This document shows positions 47,395 through 57,170 of a stretch of DNA of 64,000 nucleotides, piece by piece. The DNA is from an uncultured Algibacter sp. (GTDB taxonomy: Bacteria > Bacteroidota > Bacteroidia > Flavobacteriales > Flavobacteriaceae), in assembly GCF_947495925.1 (NCBI RefSeq), contig NZ_CANMAU010000004.1, forward strand, positions 1-64,000, in the 5' to 3' direction. The notes under the pieces were generated by a model. The model searched no databases and had not been told where the DNA came from. It was given only the letters and a program-made list of their open reading frames with translations. Position 1 is the stretch's first letter. Every line of letters begins with the position of its first letter. The position numbers and the translations under genes are program-made.

Positions 47395-48618
47395 TTAATT
47401 AAATAAGGGGAACTTAATTTGACTTCCTACTTGAAAGTCAGGAGCATTATTTACTGGATGATCTTCTTTAAAATATAAAGAGAACTGAAGTTTTGAAGTG
47501 CCATAAGTATATATAAGGCTCCAACTAGATAAAGGGCGGTATAAGGTTGCGATACCACTTTCCCAATGCCCATTTATTTCTTTCCATTTCCCTGTTAACC
47601 TATAATAGTTTGCTTCATCCTGCTTGTTGTAGCTAGATTGAATTTGGTAGTTAAGCCCTAGGGCGTTAAAATGTCCCTTTTTAGTGTATTTGGTAATTTC
47701 AATATGCCCTTCAGCTGTACCTAAGTAAGGATTGTTGCCTAAGTCAAGGACCTCCTTAAAATTCATGAGGTTTTTGCGTAATACATTCCCGCCCAAAGCA
47801 AAATTGAGTTCATAGTTGTTTTTTAGGTGAACCTGTTTTAAAGCATTTATGGATATTCCAAAATCAAGCGAAGCATTATGTTTAGAAGTATTAATGCCTA
47901 AGTGACTGCCTAAGTTTATAAATATGTTGTGTGCTTTATTAATGGAAAGTTCGGGGTAGTAATAATGGCTAAATTCAACGCCCCCAATAAAAAAATCATT
48001 ATTATGAAGTTCTAGTGTATTTCCGTTCCTATCAGTATACCTGAAATGAACTTGATTTAGACCATAGAACCGCCTTCCAAATGGGTCTTCACCTCCATTA
48101 ATGTTGCTATGAAACCACTCAATGGCTTCATCATTAGTAAAAATAGTAAATGGATATTTACCTTTTGTGACTAAATAGGACCGCAGATTTACAATTAACT
48201 CTTGTTTTTTAGAGAGGGGTAAGCTATAGCCAATTCTAAACTCTTTGATGACGGCATCAATAACTATAGTCATAGTTTCTGCTGGTGTAGTCTGTTGGTC
48301 AATAAAGTTGAACTTTCTTTTGTTCCAAGGAGTTCGTCTAAATTCCGCTCTGATGGCAGGGTTTTTTGGGATATATGCTTTTACCAAAGGTTGAAAGGCG
48401 TTGCCACTGGAAGCTGTAAATGTAAAAGTGTTTTTATTTGGTGATGTTTTCTTAAAGTTGGTGTTTATTCGAGAACTAAAAATTCCAAAACTATGAGTTG
48501 CTAAAAGACTAGGGTTTTCAATGCCATTTTTTATTTTAAGACTATCGTTGCTTTTATTTTGCGTAAATGCAAGAAAATTAAAGAGGCAGCAAAACAGAAT
48601 TAAAGTAGATTTTAGCAT
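47395..48618 (-). CDS. Orphan outer-membrane beta-barrel protein
   Basis: The 407-residue protein has a signal peptide (ending LAFTQ) and a long series of amphipathic strands with many aromatic residues, closed by GSQIKFPLFN. No family was recognised. It sits downstream of the frameshifted gene and may share its transcript. Confidence 0.7.
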   Translation of the reverse strand: MLKSTLILFCCLFNFLAFTQNKSNDSLKIKNGIENPSLLATHSFGIFSSRINTNFKKTSPNKNTFTFTASSGNAFQPLVKAYIPKNPAIRAEFRRTPWNKRKFNFIDQQTTPAETMTIVIDAVIKEFRIGYSLPLSKKQELIVNLRSYLVTKGKYPFTIFTNDEAIEWFHSNINGGEDPFGRRFYGLNQVHFRYTDRNGNTLELHNNDFFIGGVEFSHYYYPELSINKAHNIFINLGSHLGINTSKHNASLDFGISINALKQVHLKNNYELNFALGGNVLRKNLMNFKEVLDLGNNPYLGTAEGHIEITKYTKKGHFNALGLNYQIQSSYNKQDEANYYRLTGKWKEINGHWESGIATLYRPLSSWSLIYTYGTSKLQFSLYFKEDHPVNNAPDFQVGSQIKFPLFN

Positions 48619-48674
48619 TATTAAAAATTAAGTTTCTTGTCCATAAAAAGGGACTACCTATATATTAATTCTTC

Positions 48675-50167
48675 CTAAGTTTGACTTACTAGTTGTAAAG
48701 TTGTTTCGTATAGGTCTGTTTTATTCATTTTACCTTTCAGCCAACAATAAAAACTCATAACAAAAATATCTTCTTTGTGGGTTTTAAGCCAAACGAATGA
48801 TGTTTCTACTTTATTTTTAAATGAATCTGAAGTTACAATTTCAGGATGTTTATAGTACGATTCAACAAAGCCTAAAAAGGTTATTACCCGGTCTTGATGG
48901 ATGTTTTTAAGGTATTCGTAATATCTTCTTTTAAAGCTTAATAACCTTGATTCTATTAGGTTTATGTATTTGAGTTCAATAAGTAAAAGTATTTCAATAA
49001 GATTTTTTTTAATAGTCCATTCTTTTCCAATTTTCTCTAAATACCATTTGTCAGTATGATTGAGCCTTGATAAGGTAGAATGTGATTCTTTGAAATTTCC
49101 TTTTTGAAATAAACACATAATTAAGCTTAGTTTTATGTCATATAAGGTTTCGGTATCCGTTGGTTTAGTATGAAGCGCTTCTTTTAGTATTTCTATGGCT
49201 TTATTTTGATGCCTTGTGCAGTTTAAGTTAAGTGCGTAAAGTAAATCAAATTTTGGTTTAAAACTGTTATAGTACTTTCTCTTGGAACCGGACATTTCAG
49301 TTAGCATTAAATTTAGGTATTGTTTAGATATGTCAAATTTTTTATTTCTAAATAACGTGTTAGCAATTATATATAGAATTTGAATATGGTAATAAAGAGA
49401 CTTAGATTTATGTTTTATTACTGAATTATAGGTGTTTATTAGAAAGGGTTCTACTCTTATATAATTATTAGTCGTGAAACTAGATATGCCAATGATGGAG
49501 ATTAATTGATACATAGATTTGAAGGACATAGACTCACTTAGATTAATATTGTGTTCTTCTAAGATCTCATCTAGTATTTGCTGAAAATCGGTAATTGCCC
49601 CCTTAAAATTTATTTGGTTCAAAGTGAGTCTGATTTTAGCATAGACCATATTTAGTTCATTTTCTAAGTCGTAATGTTTTTGATTATGCCTAAACTTTTC
49701 TATGGAGGTGCTTAAAGGTGTAATAGGGTTTGCATATGCGTATTGAATCTGGGTATGGTATATTTCATTAAGTAACGGGAATAGATGCTTCTCCAAGGCA
49801 AGGTTTTCTGCTTTTTTTAAAATTTTGAAAGCAATTTTATATTGTTTGTGAAGAAAGCATCTGCGTGCAGCTAAAATGTGTTTGATAATATACATGTCTG
49901 CCGAGTTTTCTTCATGCAGACTAATATTTGCAATAAAATCGATTATTGATTGGTAAAGTCTCTTTCGGAGCGCATGGTAGGCATTTTCGTTCTGATTATT
50001 GTAAATTTCAGTAAAGATCTCTCTTGACGTTAGTTGGTTGTTTAGTAGGTGATTAAATAATTGTATGTTTTTGGCGTCTTTGCGCTTGTTTTTTTTGTTA
50101 AATACGCAATGAATCCTTGTTGTTCTTCTGAAGAAAATGTAGATATAATAGTGCTTAAATCATTCAT
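48675..50167 (-). CDS. TPR-like helical protein, gene split by a frameshift at an A8 tract
   Basis: A continuous frame from ATG 49895 gives 406 helical residues with TPR-like repeats. Upstream codons in that frame stay open and protein-like to about 50097. There a second frame, from ATG 50167 (MNDLSTIISTFSSEEQQG), joins it. The join is at a run of eight A on the minus strand (50089-50096). One extra A would restore a single 497-residue protein across LTKK/NKRKD. Either the gene is broken, the run is a sequencing error, or the ribosome or polymerase slips here. Confidence 0.75.
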
Positions 50168-50317
50168 TAAGTCGTCATGAAAATATTATAAAGATACTAT
50201 AAATAATGTGTTATAATAAATAAAGTTCATTATATATCGTCATGAATATGTAATTTTTGTGTTTGCCCAAACCGTTCTAATTTGCAGTTTTGTCGGGTAA
50301 TCATTAAAACAAAAATT

Positions 50318-50800
50318 ATGAATTATCAAACGACCGTTTCAGTTGATGAAAAATCAAAGGAAACGAAAAAGAAAAATGAACCTAAAAATGTTTTTGATCA
50401 AAAACCAACAGCTGCATTTATTGGAGCATCGTGGTCTGCTCTTTTAATTGGTATAACCTCTTATTGTATAGGGTTATGGAATGCTGATATGATGTTAAAT
50501 GAAAAGGGATACTATTTTACCATTTTATTATTTGGACTTTTTTCTGTAATCTCAGTACAAAAGGCAGTCAGGGATAAAATGGAAGGTATACCTGTAACCG
50601 ATATTTACTACAGCATTAGCTGGTTTACAACTGTTGCGTCAATTACGCTATTAGTCATAGGGCTCTGGAATGCAAATTTATTGTTGAGTGAAAAAGGGTT
50701 TTATGGGATGTCTTTTCTCCTAAGCCTTTTTGCGGCAATAGCGGTTCAGAAAAACACAAGAGATGTGCAATATATTGAAAGAGAAAGAGAAGAAATCTAG
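50318..50800 (+). CDS. YiaA/YiaB-family inner-membrane protein
   Basis: The 160-residue protein (ATG 50318) has four transmembrane helices in two repeats, each with GLWNA(D/N) and a following AVRDK/KNTRD element, matching the YiaA/B double repeat. I reject a start 12 codons earlier because it adds an unlikely leader. Function is unknown. Confidence 0.85.
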   Translation: MNYQTTVSVDEKSKETKKKNEPKNVFDQKPTAAFIGASWSALLIGITSYCIGLWNADMMLNEKGYYFTILLFGLFSVISVQKAVRDKMEGIPVTDIYYSISWFTTVASITLLVIGLWNANLLLSEKGFYGMSFLLSLFAAIAVQKNTRDVQYIEREREEI

Positions 50801-50865
50801 TTTAAATAGAATGAGTCGTCAAGACAAAAAAAACATATAAAGTATGTTTTGATGATAGGTTATTT

Positions 50866-51542
50866 AACCCAAAACCTCGTTATATTAAAGTAGCGAGGTT
50901 TTAAATGTGCATATTTCATTATGATTGGAGTCTTTAGTTGTGTACCTTTAATAGATATATTTCTATTGTTTATATCCTTTACTTGAATAGCCAGCTTGTA
51001 AAATAGTCCAGAAATTAAGTTCCCTCCTTCAAGGAAAAAATCTATTTCAGGCTTTGAATTTAGTATGATGTCCTTTTTTATATCTATGTTTTTCTTCGAC
51101 AATAAGATTGGTTTTTTTATTAGATTCTTTCAAACCCCAGATAAAAATTTCAGATTGGAAGAAATAATCAGAATCATGATTTTACATATTGTTTGTATAG
51201 ACTCGAAGAAGATAATTACCTGGTCTCCCGTTTTTTCTGTTTTAAAATCGCCAGCAACGCTTGCTTTTTCGAAATAATATTATCGTTGTAATCAATTAAT
51301 TCAACATAAATAATATTACGTTTTTCACTATTAATATGAGTAATTCCGTATACTTAATGAGTAGCAAACCATATATCTTCGCCAATGGCGTAATAGGGCT
51401 TGTCGGTTTGTAAGTAGATTTTTTCGGGATAATTATCAGAATAATTTAGTAGCTTATTAATGACGAGTTCTCTGAAATTATTGATTATAGTGGAAGGTAA
51501 AAGTAGGGTGACGGCAACACAAAGCATGATTTTTTTAACCAT
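50866..51542 (-). pseudogene. Decayed, truncated MG2-domain-like secreted protein gene
   Basis: The start is intact: a signal peptide and KIYLQTDKPYYAIGEDIWF, the typical N terminus of large Bacteroidetes MG2/carboxypeptidase-regulatory secreted proteins. A stop at about 51356 interrupts it. Further family-like pieces follow in shifting frames (YGITHINSEKRNIIYVELI, then PEIDFFLEGGNLISG) to about 50930. The rest of the expected gene, hundreds of codons, is missing. So this is a pseudogene with several frameshifts and a lost 3' end. Confidence 0.7.
50871..50902. terminator. Hairpin, possible bidirectional terminator
   Basis: A 9-bp perfect stem (50871-50879 with 50894-50902) with a 14-nt loop sits between the yiaA-like gene and the pseudogene, and may end both transcripts. 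Confidence 0.55.
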
Positions 51543-51975
51543 AGTATGGCAAGCTATTTTTGTTAAATTAACTACTAATTTGATTTAGAGGTGTTAAAAA
51601 CATGACAATTAGACTTTAAGGAATGAACTAAGTTTAATTACAATTTAGAATTAGAAAAAAAATAAGCGTTTAGGGTAGGTGCTTTTTTTACTACTGCTAG
51701 TTTCTCTTAAAAAATTAACAAACGAAACATGAAAATCTTAAAGAAAGATTAAAGTTGCCTTGAAGATTGTTAAACATATCTAAATTACATTTAACGGTGG
51801 TTAAATTAGCTGATATTTGTAATATAATTGTTTAAAACATTTAGTTTATGAAGTTAAATAGTTAGCAATAACTTCAAAAAATTATGAGTTTATAAATTAA
51901 GTTTAGTTTGTTAGTTAGTTAAAAAGCCAGTAATAAAAATTACTGGCTTTTTTAATTTAAAACTATTTGTAGATT
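51543..51975. other. 433-bp intergenic region
   Basis: AT-rich and without an ORF of useful length on either strand. The only clear structure is the terminator at 51921-51952. A short transcript ending there is possible but unsupported. Confidence 0.4.
51921..51952. terminator. Terminator for lysS, possibly bidirectional
   Basis: A 13-bp perfect stem (51921-51933 with 51940-51952) has A and T tracts on both sides, just after the lysS stop on the minus strand. Confidence 0.8.
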
Positions 51976-53664
51976 TTATATCATACCAACAAATAATCCT
52001 TCTTCGGTCTTTTCAACTTTAGCTAAGTTGTTTTTGGTTAATTCTTTAATGGTTTTATCCCATTTTTTATTTGATAATCCAGACTGAACTTTTAAGTCGT
52101 TCAAGGTCAATTTTTCAGCCTTCTTAAGTAATTCAAAAACAGCTTTAGCCTCTTCACTTACGGCAATAGCTTTTTTCTCAGGTCGCATTTGCGGGAAGAA
52201 TAATACTTCCTGAATAGATTGGTTATTAGTTAAAAACATAATTAATCTATCCATGCCAATGCCCATTCCAGATGTTGGAGGCATGCCGTACTCTAATGCG
52301 CGTAAAAAATCATGATCAATAAACTCCGTAGCTTCATCGTCACCTTTTGCAGCTAATTTTAACTGGTGCTCAAAGCGCTCTCGTTGATCTATGGGGTCGT
52401 TAAGCTCAGAATAGGCATTAGCTATTTCTTTACCGCAAACCATTAGCTCAAAACGTTCCGTTAATTCAGGGTTATCTCGGTGTTCTTTACATAATGGGCT
52501 CATCTCCTTTGGGTAATCTGTTATATATGTTGGTTGAATATAGTTTCCTTCACATTTCTCACCAAAAATTTCATCAATCAGTTTGCCTTTCCCCATGGTA
52601 TTGTCTACTTCAACACCTAAACCTTTCGCCGCCTGTCTAATTTCGTCTTCAGTTTTACCCGTAATATCAAAACCAGTAAAGTGTTTTATAGAATCAGCCA
52701 TGGTTACTCTAGCGTATGGCGCTTTAAAGTCTATTTCATGCTCACCAAAAGTAGCTTTTGTATTTCCGTTTACGGCAATAGCACAATGTTCAAGTAAGCG
52801 TTCACAGAAATCCATCATCCAATTGTAGTCTTTATAGGCTACATAAATTTCCATGGCTGTAAACTCTGGATTGTGTGTTCTGTCCATCCCTTCGTTTCTA
52901 AAGTTTTTAGAAAACTCGTAAACACCATCAAAACCACCAACAATTAGTCGTTTTAAATACAATTCATTGGCTATTCTCATGTATAATGGAACGTCTAATG
53001 CATTGTGATGCGTAATAAACGGACGCGCAGCTGCACCTCCTGGGATAGGTTGTAAAACAGGTGTTTCTACTTCAAAGTACCCTGCGTCATTAAAAAATGA
53101 ACGCATGGCATTAAACAATTTAGTGCGTTTTACAAATACTTCTTTTACCTGAGGGTTTACAACTAAATCAGCATAACGTTGTCTGTATCGTTGCTCAGGA
53201 TCGGTAAAGGCATCATATATAACCCCATCTTTTTCTTTTGGTAATGGTAAAGGTTTTAAGGCTTTACTTAATAAGGTGAAGTCTTTTACTTTTACCGTTT
53301 TTTCTCCAACTTTTGTTGTGAACAGTTCGCCTTCAACGCCAATAAAATCTCCAAAATCTAATAACTTTTTAAAGATATCATTGTACTTGGTTTTATCTTC
53401 ACCTTGGCAAATTTCATCTCTATTAAAATATATCTGTATTTTCCCTTCGGCATCTTGAAGCTGTGCAAAACTAGCTTTTCCTTGAACTTTAATCATCATT
53501 AACCGTCCAGCAATGGTAACCCGTTTTCCCTCTTCAAATTGATCTTTTACCTTTTTTGAAGTATGATTTACTGGGTATAAATCAGCTGGGTAAGGATTAA
53601 TACCAAACTCGCGTAGTTTTACTAACTTTTCTCTACGTACTATTTCTTGTTCTGAAAGCTGCAT
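51976..53664 (-). CDS. lysS: Lysyl-tRNA synthetase, class II
   Basis: The 562-residue protein has the anticodon-binding OB fold, then the class II core with motif 2 (FRNEGMDRTHNPEFTAMEIY) and motif 3 (GMGIGMDRL). Its C-terminal ~65 residues (a small helical domain) extend past the usual core, as is common in Bacteroidetes. Confidence 0.97.
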   Translation of the reverse strand: MQLSEQEIVRREKLVKLREFGINPYPADLYPVNHTSKKVKDQFEEGKRVTIAGRLMMIKVQGKASFAQLQDAEGKIQIYFNRDEICQGEDKTKYNDIFKKLLDFGDFIGVEGELFTTKVGEKTVKVKDFTLLSKALKPLPLPKEKDGVIYDAFTDPEQRYRQRYADLVVNPQVKEVFVKRTKLFNAMRSFFNDAGYFEVETPVLQPIPGGAAARPFITHHNALDVPLYMRIANELYLKRLIVGGFDGVYEFSKNFRNEGMDRTHNPEFTAMEIYVAYKDYNWMMDFCERLLEHCAIAVNGNTKATFGEHEIDFKAPYARVTMADSIKHFTGFDITGKTEDEIRQAAKGLGVEVDNTMGKGKLIDEIFGEKCEGNYIQPTYITDYPKEMSPLCKEHRDNPELTERFELMVCGKEIANAYSELNDPIDQRERFEHQLKLAAKGDDEATEFIDHDFLRALEYGMPPTSGMGIGMDRLIMFLTNNQSIQEVLFFPQMRPEKKAIAVSEEAKAVFELLKKAEKLTLNDLKVQSGLSNKKWDKTIKELTKNNLAKVEKTEEGLFVGMI

Positions 53665-53683
53665 GCTAATAAATTTTGAAACG

Positions 53684-53717
53684 CAAAATTACGTTTTTTG
53701 TAAAACTTAGCATGCAA
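53684..53717 (-). promoter_or_regulatory. Promoter of lysS
   Basis: On the minus strand TAATTTTG (-7; 53684-53691) is preceded by TTG (-33; 53715-53717) at 23 bp. Confidence 0.55.
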
Positions 53718-53736
53718 CTTTTTAAACTGAATTTAT

Positions 53737-54165
53737 CTAAATGGTGTTTTTCAAAACATCGCCTTTAATTTTTAGAACATGATTTGAGTTTTCTGCGTTA
53801 GATATAACTGTAATGGTTTTTGAGAATACACCAATTCTATTAGTAGCATACTTGATTTTTATCTCACCTGACTCACCTGGTAAAATAGCTGTTTTGGGGT
53901 AAGTTGGTACGGTACAACCACAAGAAGTTTTTACTTTATTAATAACGATAGGGGCTTTTCCAGTATTGGTAAAAGAAAAGGTGCGTTCTCCATTTGCGTT
54001 CTCATAAATTTTACCATAGTCTATGGTTTCAGAATCAAAAGTTAAAACTCCGGTGGCTGACGTATTAGTTGAAGATTGCCCAAAACTTGAGCTAAACGAA
54101 AAGACAAAAGCTAATGCGACAAGGGCAAATTTAATTGTTGTAAAATACTTAAATGCATGTTTCAT
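53737..54165 (-). CDS. DUF1573 protein
   Basis: The 142-residue exported protein has a signal peptide (ending SSFGQ) and a DUF1573 domain with TSCGCTVPTYPK and the ending ILKIKGDV-like strand. The Cys pair is conserved in the family. Function unknown. Confidence 0.9.
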   Translation of the reverse strand: MKHAFKYFTTIKFALVALAFVFSFSSSFGQSSTNTSATGVLTFDSETIDYGKIYENANGERTFSFTNTGKAPIVINKVKTSCGCTVPTYPKTAILPGESGEIKIKYATNRIGVFSKTITVISNAENSNHVLKIKGDVLKNTI

Positions 54166-54275
54166 AATGATAATATTTTTAATGATTTATAGTAGCAAAC
54201 ATCAAAATATTATAGAGGTTTATAACGAAACATAGGGTTTAAATAAGGACTAGTCCTTAGGTTGATTTTTCTAAA

Positions 54276-55328
54276 TCACTTATGAAATAAGTCTTTAGCT
54301 TCTTCCCGAGATTGAATATTAAGTTTTTTAAAAATATTGTTTAAATGAGTTTTTACTGTGCTTGGGCTAATAAATAAGTCCTGCGCTATTTCTTTATTGG
54401 ATTTCCCGGTAAGCAATAAATCCAATACATTTTGTTCTTGTTTGGTAAGCGATTCACGAATAGTTTTATTCTTTTTATTTCTTTTAAATCGAATTAGAAG
54501 CCACATATTAAGAAATAATGAGCATATTAAAAGTGCTATTAAAACAAGGGTTTTATTATGCCAAGGTTGTTTACTTTTAATCTGTAAAGCATATTTATCG
54601 GCTGCTAATTCAATTTCAAATTGTCTTGCGTAGTTTGAATTTGGATATGCATTTTTTAAACGGAAAAGCAAATCGTCGTAATAATTATTGGTTTTAAGAT
54701 CTTCAATATAGAATTGATAAAGGTCTGAGTTTTTATTTGTTAAAAAAGAATAAATGTATAATTCTGCTAGGGGCTCATTAAGGCTTTTACCGAAGTATTG
54801 AAAGTTGCGGAACCATTTTCTGTTATTTAATTTTCTATTGGCTTCGCTTCTAAAAGCTGCATAATCATAGATCATTTCAACTTTTAGAGAATCAATTTTT
54901 ATAATGGCATTGGTTTTTGAATTGTTTGATTTAACATCGCAAAACATTTCATTATCAAAAGAAAAAGGAAAATCAATGCTATCATTATTTTTGGCTATAA
55001 AAACAATGGTTTTACTATTGTTGCATTCTCCGCTAAAGTGCTTGAGGTTTTGTTCATGTTCAAAGCAATTATCAACATGTATCCTGTAAATTTTGTTATG
55101 CATTTCAAGTTGATCACCCGTAATAATAAACTTGCCAGTGCTATCGGCTTCAACCTTTGTTATTATCTGTTCTGAATGAATACCAGATATCTTTCTGTAA
55201 TCATCAATAATAGAAAGGTAAACGCTGCTATTCCATTGGTCTTTATTTACATGGCCTGTAAACTGATACTGCGCTTCCGCAGAAAAAGATATTGAAAATA
55301 AAACTATGGCTGACAAGATAAATCGCAT
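54276..55328 (-). CDS. Membrane-tethered LuxR-type transcriptional regulator
   Basis: The 350-residue protein has a signal peptide (ending AEAQ), about 235 periplasmic residues, a transmembrane helix (about residues 262-283) and a cytoplasmic LuxR helix-turn-helix (TKQEQNVLDLLLTGKSNKEIA then STVKTHLNNIFKKL). It would join periplasmic sensing to gene control in one chain. The signal is unknown. It is divergent from the YqaE/Pmp3 gene. Confidence 0.87.
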   Translation of the reverse strand: MRFILSAIVLFSISFSAEAQYQFTGHVNKDQWNSSVYLSIIDDYRKISGIHSEQIITKVEADSTGKFIITGDQLEMHNKIYRIHVDNCFEHEQNLKHFSGECNNSKTIVFIAKNNDSIDFPFSFDNEMFCDVKSNNSKTNAIIKIDSLKVEMIYDYAAFRSEANRKLNNRKWFRNFQYFGKSLNEPLAELYIYSFLTNKNSDLYQFYIEDLKTNNYYDDLLFRLKNAYPNSNYARQFEIELAADKYALQIKSKQPWHNKTLVLIALLICSLFLNMWLLIRFKRNKKNKTIRESLTKQEQNVLDLLLTGKSNKEIAQDLFISPSTVKTHLNNIFKKLNIQSREEAKDLFHK

Positions 55329-55470
55329 ACTACGAATCTACTATAAAATATTTTAAAAAAGGGCTAAGTTTCAATTGTAAATAACTGTAACAATCTCGTC
55401 ATCGAAACGTCAAATAAGTTATCAATCAGTATATGCTGAATTTGTTTCAGTATTAAAATTAAATCATCAC

Positions 55471-55629
55471 ATGAGTTTTTGGAGAGTTTTATTATCTATT
55501 ATTTGTCCACCTTTAGCTGTTATAGACAAAGGTTGTGGCTCAATTATTATTGTTTTTTTACTGTGGCTTTGTGGCTGGGTGCCAGGCGTAATTGCCGCTT
55601 TGGTTATACTTAATAATCCTAAGAATTAA
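55471..55629 (+). CDS. YqaE/Pmp3-family small membrane protein
   Basis: The 52-residue protein starts at ATG 55471. It has two hydrophobic helices joined by a short loop, with CPPLAVI and WVPGVIAAL matching the YqaE/Pmp3 pattern of PPLAV-x(n)-GWxPGxI. Such proteins respond to salt or membrane stress in some organisms. Confidence 0.87.
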   Translation: MSFWRVLLSIICPPLAVIDKGCGSIIIVFLLWLCGWVPGVIAALVILNNPKN

Positions 55630-55631
55630 TC

Positions 55632-55639
55632 TATATTTG
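55632..55639 (+). promoter_or_regulatory. -7 promoter element
   Basis: TATATTTG fits TAnnTTTG and lies 49 bases before the lipoprotein ATG at 55689; no clear -33 box. Confidence 0.35.
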
Positions 55640-55688
55640 TGTAAATTTTGTTACTGCTTTGGCAGATAGAAACTATAAATTCATACAA

Positions 55689-56447
55689 ATGAACAAACTT
55701 ACTTTTCTTACTACACTTTTAGCGGCTATGTTTTTAACAAGCTGTCAATTTTCTGAAAATATTTATTTAAATGAAGATGGTTCTGGAAAGATGGAGTTTA
55801 GTTTTGATGCCTCCGAGCTTATGCAAATGGCTGGAGAGCAGTTTAGTGAGAGTAGTGGTGAAAAAGACATAGATTCTACCTTTACTTTTAAAGAGATTTT
55901 TGACCAAAAGCGAGATAGTATTTCACAATTACCAGAGGAGGAACAGGTAAAATTAAAAGCGTTAGAACCTTTTTCTGTACATATGGTGATGAGTGAAAAA
56001 GAAAAGAAAATGAATTTTGATTTGTTTACTGATTTTAAGAATGCTTCAGAATTGCAAGATATGTTTACAGCATTAAATACAGTAAGTAATTTACAGGGAA
56101 AAGACGTTGCAAAAACTAGCGATCCTTCAAATCCATTTTCATCGATGATGGCAGGAGGTAATTCTGAACTTAATTATTCTTTTGAAAATGGCGTTTTTAA
56201 ACGCTCGGTTGAAGTACTTGATAAAGAAGTGCAGAAACAAATTATGGACAGTCTTGGTCAGGGCGCTATGATGTTTGCAAATTCAAAATATAAATTAAAT
56301 TATCATTTTCCTCGAAAAGTAAAGTCGGTTTCAAACGACAAAGCAATGTTTAGTGCCGACGGAAAAACGGTGATACTAGAATATGGCTTAATGGACTATA
56401 TGGCAGACCCCGAAATTATGAACTTGGAAATTGTATTAGAGGATTAG
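55689..56447 (+). CDS. Lipoprotein of unknown function
   Basis: The 252-residue protein (ATG 55689) has a lipobox (MFLTSCQFSE), then a body starting IYLNEDGSGKMEFSF. No named family was recognised with confidence. It lies 2 bp before lipB, so they are co-transcribed. An upstream start would only add 10 residues before the lipobox. Confidence 0.7.
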   Translation: MNKLTFLTTLLAAMFLTSCQFSENIYLNEDGSGKMEFSFDASELMQMAGEQFSESSGEKDIDSTFTFKEIFDQKRDSISQLPEEEQVKLKALEPFSVHMVMSEKEKKMNFDLFTDFKNASELQDMFTALNTVSNLQGKDVAKTSDPSNPFSSMMAGGNSELNYSFENGVFKRSVEVLDKEVQKQIMDSLGQGAMMFANSKYKLNYHFPRKVKSVSNDKAMFSADGKTVILEYGLMDYMADPEIMNLEIVLED

Positions 56448-56449
56448 CT

Positions 56450-57148
56450 TTGAATAAAACCATTAAAATAGAAGACTTAGGAAGCAAAGACTATAAACAA
56501 ACTTGGGATTATCAAGAAGAATTGTTTAAAGGCATTGTAGATACTAAAATAAAGAATAGGCGAGAAGATACCGATATAGTAACTAGTAATTATTTTTTGT
56601 TTGTTGAGCACCCGCACGTATATACTTTAGGTAAGAGTGGAGATTTGGCTAATTTACTGGTTGATGAGGATGAATTAAAAGCTAAAAACGCAAGATTTTA
56701 TAAAGTAAATAGAGGAGGGGATATTACTTATCATGGCCCCGGTCAAATAGTAGGTTACCCTATTCTAGATTTGGATAATTTTTTTACCGACATTCATAAA
56801 TACCTTCGTTTTCTGGAAGAGATGATAATCTTAACGCTAGCTGAGTATGGTTTAAAAGCTGAGCGTAGCCCGGGAGAAACTGGTGTTTGGCTAGATGTTG
56901 GTACACCATTCGCTCGAAAAATTTGTGCCATGGGTGTACGGGCAAGTCGTTGGGTAACAATGCATGGTTTTGCACTAAACGTGAATGCTAATTTGGGGTA
57001 TTTCGATTTAATGATACCTTGTGGTATTCGAGGTAAAGCAGTAACCTCTTTGAATGTTGAGCTAGGTAAACAAACTGTTGACGAAGCCGAGGTTAAATCA
57101 AAACTTTTAAATCATTTTTCAAAACTTTTTGAAGCTGAGTTTTGTTAA
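56450..57148 (+). CDS. lipB: Octanoyltransferase LipB
   Basis: The 232-residue protein has the LipB motifs RGGDITYHGPGQ, the catalytic Cys region PCGIRGKAVTSL, and VRASRWVTMHGFALNV. It transfers octanoyl groups for lipoate synthesis. It starts with TTG, 2 bp after the preceding stop. Confidence 0.95.
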   Translation: MNKTIKIEDLGSKDYKQTWDYQEELFKGIVDTKIKNRREDTDIVTSNYFLFVEHPHVYTLGKSGDLANLLVDEDELKAKNARFYKVNRGGDITYHGPGQIVGYPILDLDNFFTDIHKYLRFLEEMIILTLAEYGLKAERSPGETGVWLDVGTPFARKICAMGVRASRWVTMHGFALNVNANLGYFDLMIPCGIRGKAVTSLNVELGKQTVDEAEVKSKLLNHFSKLFEAEFC

Positions 57149-57170
57149 AATCCTATTGTTTTCAATTGAT

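Noticed and set aside
50282-50317. Longer start for the YiaA-like protein
   Set aside because: It adds a basic leader with no match to the family.
51840-51920. Short ORF or small RNA before the lysS terminator
   Set aside because: The only ATG frames stop within a few codons and no promoter was found.
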